Part shown: in pieces, positions 60,101 to 64,000 of the stretch | Position numbering within the stretch: the stretch's first letter is position 1 | Layout of the letters: each line of letters starts with the position of its first letter | Source of the DNA: Epiperipatus broadwayi | Lineage: Eukaryota; Onychophora; Udeonychophora; Euonychophora; Peripatidae | Direction of reading: 5' to 3' | DNA: 64,000 nt | NCBI GenBank assembly: GCA_028023455.1 | Contig: JAQFVV010006272.1 | Location: forward strand, 829,501-893,500 | Position numbers and translations under genes: made by a program | Notes under the pieces: model-generated | What the model saw: only the letters and a program-made list of their open reading frames with translations | What the model was told of the DNA's origin: nothing | Databases searched by the model: none

Positions 60101-62772
60101 AATTTTAATGTGTAATTATACTAACAAATGTGAATGTAATTTTAAATTTGGATAGTAATTTTTTCAAAAGCAATACAAACTCACATGCATCTAATGTGTA
60201 CTTTTATTTTTAAAAAAAAACAACAATATAAATTAAAGTGAATTTAATTTAAAATTTTATGAAAAACAAAACAATGAAATGCAAAACAATTAAACCAGAA
60301 CCATTTAAAATTTAGAAGATCATTTAATATGAAATCAATCCACATTATTAAAAACTATGACATAACTTAATAAACAAAAAAAATCATACATCAAATTATT
60401 GGTAGGAAAAAGTTGTGCAAACATCCTTGATCTTGATAAATGATATGAAGAGGTTTTCCTTGCTTCTGTTTCACCATGATATATTCCAATAGATATGATT
60501 CATTCAAATGAAGTCATTCTATTGATGAATGACAAGTAGTATCCATGGTAACCAATTTCTACATGTCAATGCAGAAACAGAATTAAAAAACTATGACCTC
60601 TATCATTTTATTTCATTTAAATAATAGTTACAAAAATGGTTTGTCTTTAATAGAATCTGTTAATTTAAATTCCTTTTAGACTTTGTTTGTTCTGGAAAAT
60701 ACACTGCTGAGACTGAAATCAGTGAAAATACACTTTTTTTTTCCATTTGGAAAAATAGCTCAAATTGTTTGTTTGTAATAGAAATTGTTATATTTAATTC
60801 ATATTGAAAATTTTTGGCTTTAAAAATAAATTCTTTATTTTGAAAATTATAATTATTAGCAAAAAATCGTTTGTTTGAATAATTTAGGGAAATATAATGT
60901 TCACTGTTTTGTTAAAGTATAAGTTGAAATTGTTTTTTTTTAAAAAAATAGAAAGTATTAATTTTAATTCATATTGAAAACGTTTTGTTTTGGAAACAAA
61001 TCATTTGTTTGAAAAATTCTAACAAATAGTCCAAATTGTTTTTGTGAATTTTTTTATTTACTGATTAACATCTTTAGTGAATCTTTAGTGGTTTTACCTA
61101 AGATATAACGATTGAATCTACTATAGTAAATGCAATATTTTTTGATGAAAAGCTATTTTTCGTTATTTTTTATAAGTGCTTTTTTTTTGCTAATTAGTTT
61201 TAGCAGCTATTTTTTCAATATGTTCTGCTGTCAAAAAACTTAACTTATTTCTTATAAAATAATTTCCCTTAAATGCGAACAATATTCTCTTATAAATAGT
61301 AATTATTTTTTTATTTTACAATTATGACTTGTACAATTTTTAATCGCCTCATCAGTTATCAGAATATATATAAATATTGAGCAACATATAATTTACTCCT
61401 GAATCCAAAACTATATACTGTAAAAGTCGCCAAGGTATGTGCAAATTATCTACATTTATTTAATTAATTCAGACACTAACAGACATTAAACACCATAAAA
61501 TAGACTGATATATATATATTGTATTTTTATACATTTATATTTAAATAAGCTTTGACAATATTTTTTTAATATGATGATAATGACTACTACACAGCCCCTA
61601 TTTGCAATACCTGACTAAGTCACATATGTCATAACACCCTATTAAAACAAATAACAGAACTATAGTTCATTACAAAATATTATAATTATCAGCCAACTAT
61701 ATTTTTTCTTTTTTTCCTCAATAAAACATTTCTCTAACATTTTTTTCTTTTCTTTTTTATTTTTATAAAACCATTTCTTCAATTTTTTTTTCTTTTTTTT
61801 TTTTAAATTCACATGCATAATAAAAAATAATTGTAATTTATGAAGTGTGCCAGGTTTATTTTGCTTAATTTTAAAACTAAATCTTATACATTTTTTTTCT
61901 ATGATTGAGCACATTTGCTACAAAGTAAATTTCTGGCCTTTCATATACTCTAGCTATTCTATGCATGATTGACCATCACAAATGTAATACATTAATTTAT
62001 ATCATAAGTTTAATAACATAATCATGCAATATATCTAATATAGGATAATTTTAACCAGTACATCTTTCTTACAACAATAACTGTAGAGAGTGGCCACTTT
62101 TGGTCTCAATTCCAATTTAACAATAACATACTAATTAAGAGGTTCTTTGAATCTGACCCCTATTTATTATTAATATTCCTTAATTAACTGAGATAGTTCT
62201 TGATATCTGACTCCAAATTTAATTCACAATATTGATATTGTGTACAATTAACCAACAGAGATCTAATAATTTCATGTACATAATGAATTCTAACATACAT
62301 AAAATTTAACTCACGACCAATAATACGAGAGTACATGCACATGCAAATAAATTCAATCAAATTTGAAAATAAACTTTTAACTTAAACTACTACTAATTAT
62401 TGCAGATATTTTTCTTCTTTCTTATTTTTCATTTGAAATGTTTAACTATTTTACAAATATACACATTTGTTTGAAAATGAATAGTACACTTTTGATTATT
62501 TATCTGACAATTTCACATTAAAGAAAAGTTTTTTTTTTAAAAAAAATGTAAACAAATCATAACCTATATGTAGTAAATACAATTCAAAAACATTTTTTTC
62601 AAATCTTTTTTTTAAATGTCAGTTGGTTTAAAATGCAACTAACTTCTTTTTTTTTTAAAAAAACTTTTTTAAACAATCCACAATATAAAATATAGCTTAG
62701 TTGATATATTAGGTTAACAGTCTAAACTTTTTTTTCAACTTACTTCAATTTTTCTGCAATAGCAAATATTAA
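57156..62772. other. Long AT-rich anonymous stretch
   Basis: No gene found in 5.6 kb. It has poly-A and poly-T runs, CA/TA-rich runs near 57340-57420 and 57960-58030, and several diverged copies of an ATTGTTTGTTTG / TTCATATTGAAAA motif between about 60765 and 61050. The lysine-rich frame 61914-61660 is a shadow of T-rich low-complexity DNA. Confidence 0.45.
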
Positions 62773-62785
62773 TTGATAGCAATTA

Positions 62786-63308
62786 ATTTAAACTGTGCTT
62801 TATGCAAAAAAGTGAAGCTTGTCTAAAATATTATTAAAGAGTTATATGGCTAAGTGCTTTCAGAGAACTTAAGTCTCCATATTCATAGCCTACTTTAATT
62901 GAAGTTTAGTGGTGATTTATGCAAAATTTATGCAAATTTTCTTTCATAACAACCATTTTCTGGAGATTGCAAAGCCTGATTCTTTTCGGTTTATTGCACA
63001 GTTGTCATTTGCAATAAAGCATTCCTACTTAATCTTTCATTTCATATCATTACACTCAGTGCATAGTGCCCTTGCCATAGTGGGTTCAAACACATGGCAT
63101 GTTGTTATGAAAGAAAATTTGCATAAATTTTGCATAAATCACCACTAAACTTCAATTAAAGTAGGCTATGAACATGGAGACTTAAGTTTTCTGAAAGTGC
63201 TTAGCCATATAACTCTTTAATAATATTTTAGACAAGCTTCACTTTTTGCATAAAGCGCAATTTAAATTACTTACTACTCAAAGGTGAAGTAGAAAACTAG
63301 TATTTTAT
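62786..63308. mobile_element. Foldback element with arms of about 165 bp and 13-bp direct repeats
   Basis: The left arm (about 62786-62952: GCTTTATGCAAAAA, GAAGCTTGTCTAAAATATTA, AGTGGTGATTTATGC) returns in reverse complement at about 63100-63269. TTGATAGCAATTA brackets it at 62773-62785 and 63309-63321, a perfect 13-bp direct repeat. The frame 62909-63148 lies in the loop and inner arms and looks incidental. Confidence 0.75.
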
Positions 63309-63607
63309 TTGATAGCAATTATAAGTTACCAGAATATCCTTTAGAAATCTCCTGACTTTGAAATACAAACATTAAGCATTGATTCACTTTAATTAGAGAT
63401 TCATTTGAAAAATAGTATGGCCAGATTTCAGATATCCACAGTAGAATTCAGAAATCTCCATTTTTTCCTCTTTTCTATTTAGTTATCATAATAAAAGTTT
63501 GATACAGCTTGAATAAAACAAGAATTCAGATTTGTCTTTGCTTGATTAAAATATAAATTGAGCTTATTTGCTTTCAAGAAAAATTGCCTATAGACATTTT
63601 TGATACA

Positions 63608-63770
63608 GAGGCAAAACTCTTCATACAGTAGTGTCACTCAGTGCAAGACAGAATAATCAATGGATACAGGAATGTGAGTAGACACTAGATAAAGATTTTA
63701 TGCACAAATCTTCTTGCCTCTGTGTAATCAGCTTGTGTAAGCATAAAGAATGGTGATTATGTGATGTTTA
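63608..63770. mobile_element. Foldback family relative of 1129-1426
   Basis: Shares GAGGCAAAACTCT, GTGAGTAGACACTAGAT, GATTTTATGCACAA and the complement of the AACATCACATAATCACCATT edge. The arms pair poorly, so it is an old copy. Confidence 0.55.
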
Positions 63771-64000
63771 GTAAGTTTTTGATGTTTTGGTTTTAATATC
63801 CTTGGATCTTATTTTTAGCATCTTTAATCTTGTTTTTTCAAAGGCATCTTGTTTTTAACACTTTTAATGTCTTATTTTTGACACCTGATTTTATTTTAAT
63901 TACAACATTTCAAAAACACTTTCATTATTCAGTTGATTAAACTTGCAAAACATAGAAAATTATTAAACTGCCTGAATTTTTGTTTTGTTTTGGGATTTCT
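63771..64000. other. AT-rich end of the window
   Basis: Weak tandem similarity of CTTATTTTTAGCATCTTTAAT-like segments; nothing else recognised. Confidence 0.4.

Noticed and set aside
62909-63148. 79-codon plus-strand frame
   Set aside because: It lies across the loop and arms of a foldback element and has no domain.
1-64000. CRISPR arrays, bacterial operons or phage genes
   Set aside because: No regularly spaced short repeats with unique spacers and no prokaryotic gene organisation; the window is eukaryotic.

Overview
This is a strongly AT-rich, gene-poor stretch of a nuclear animal genome. The evidence is a consensus-type splice acceptor and donor around a signal-peptide exon, tRNA-derived short retroposons, decayed Ty3/Gypsy, hAT and Penelope-like elements with animal-type domains, and long AT microsatellites. 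Nothing resembles bacterial operons, and most short open frames here are chance or repeat-derived. An invertebrate seems most likely, but the sequence alone does not fix the phylum.

Layout. 1-765: the end of a Penelope-like retroelement on the minus strand, cut by the window edge. 1074-12155: mostly small repeats, namely nested inverted-repeat elements, a composite of direct plus inverted copies, several copies of a tRNA-like SINE family and a tRNA-Gly-derived retroposon. 12925-21446: a complete but decayed Ty3/Gypsy-type LTR retrotransposon on the plus strand. 22910-23053: the best host-gene signal, an exon encoding a start and a signal peptide. 25082-27353: a hAT transposon with terminal repeats and an 8-bp target duplication. 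28500-31560: a mariner-like MITE, a second tRNA-derived retroposon, a miRNA-like hairpin and a head-to-head SINE dimer. 34559-56593: a cluster of minus-strand LTR insertions. These are one probable 4.1-kb LTR, one young 7-kb element with near-identical LTRs and an intact 494-codon frame but no pol, and two solo LTRs. 56600-64000: a further SINE, anonymous AT-rich DNA and two more inverted-repeat elements.

Two patterns stand out. First, every LTR insertion whose ends can be placed is flanked by the same 4-bp duplication, ATAT, usually inside a TA run. Second, several foldback elements are flanked by unusually long direct repeats of 13-15 bp. The only intact long coding sequence is the 494-codon frame of the young non-autonomous LTR element. 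The only plausible host exon is the signal-peptide exon near 23 kb, whose remaining exons were not found.
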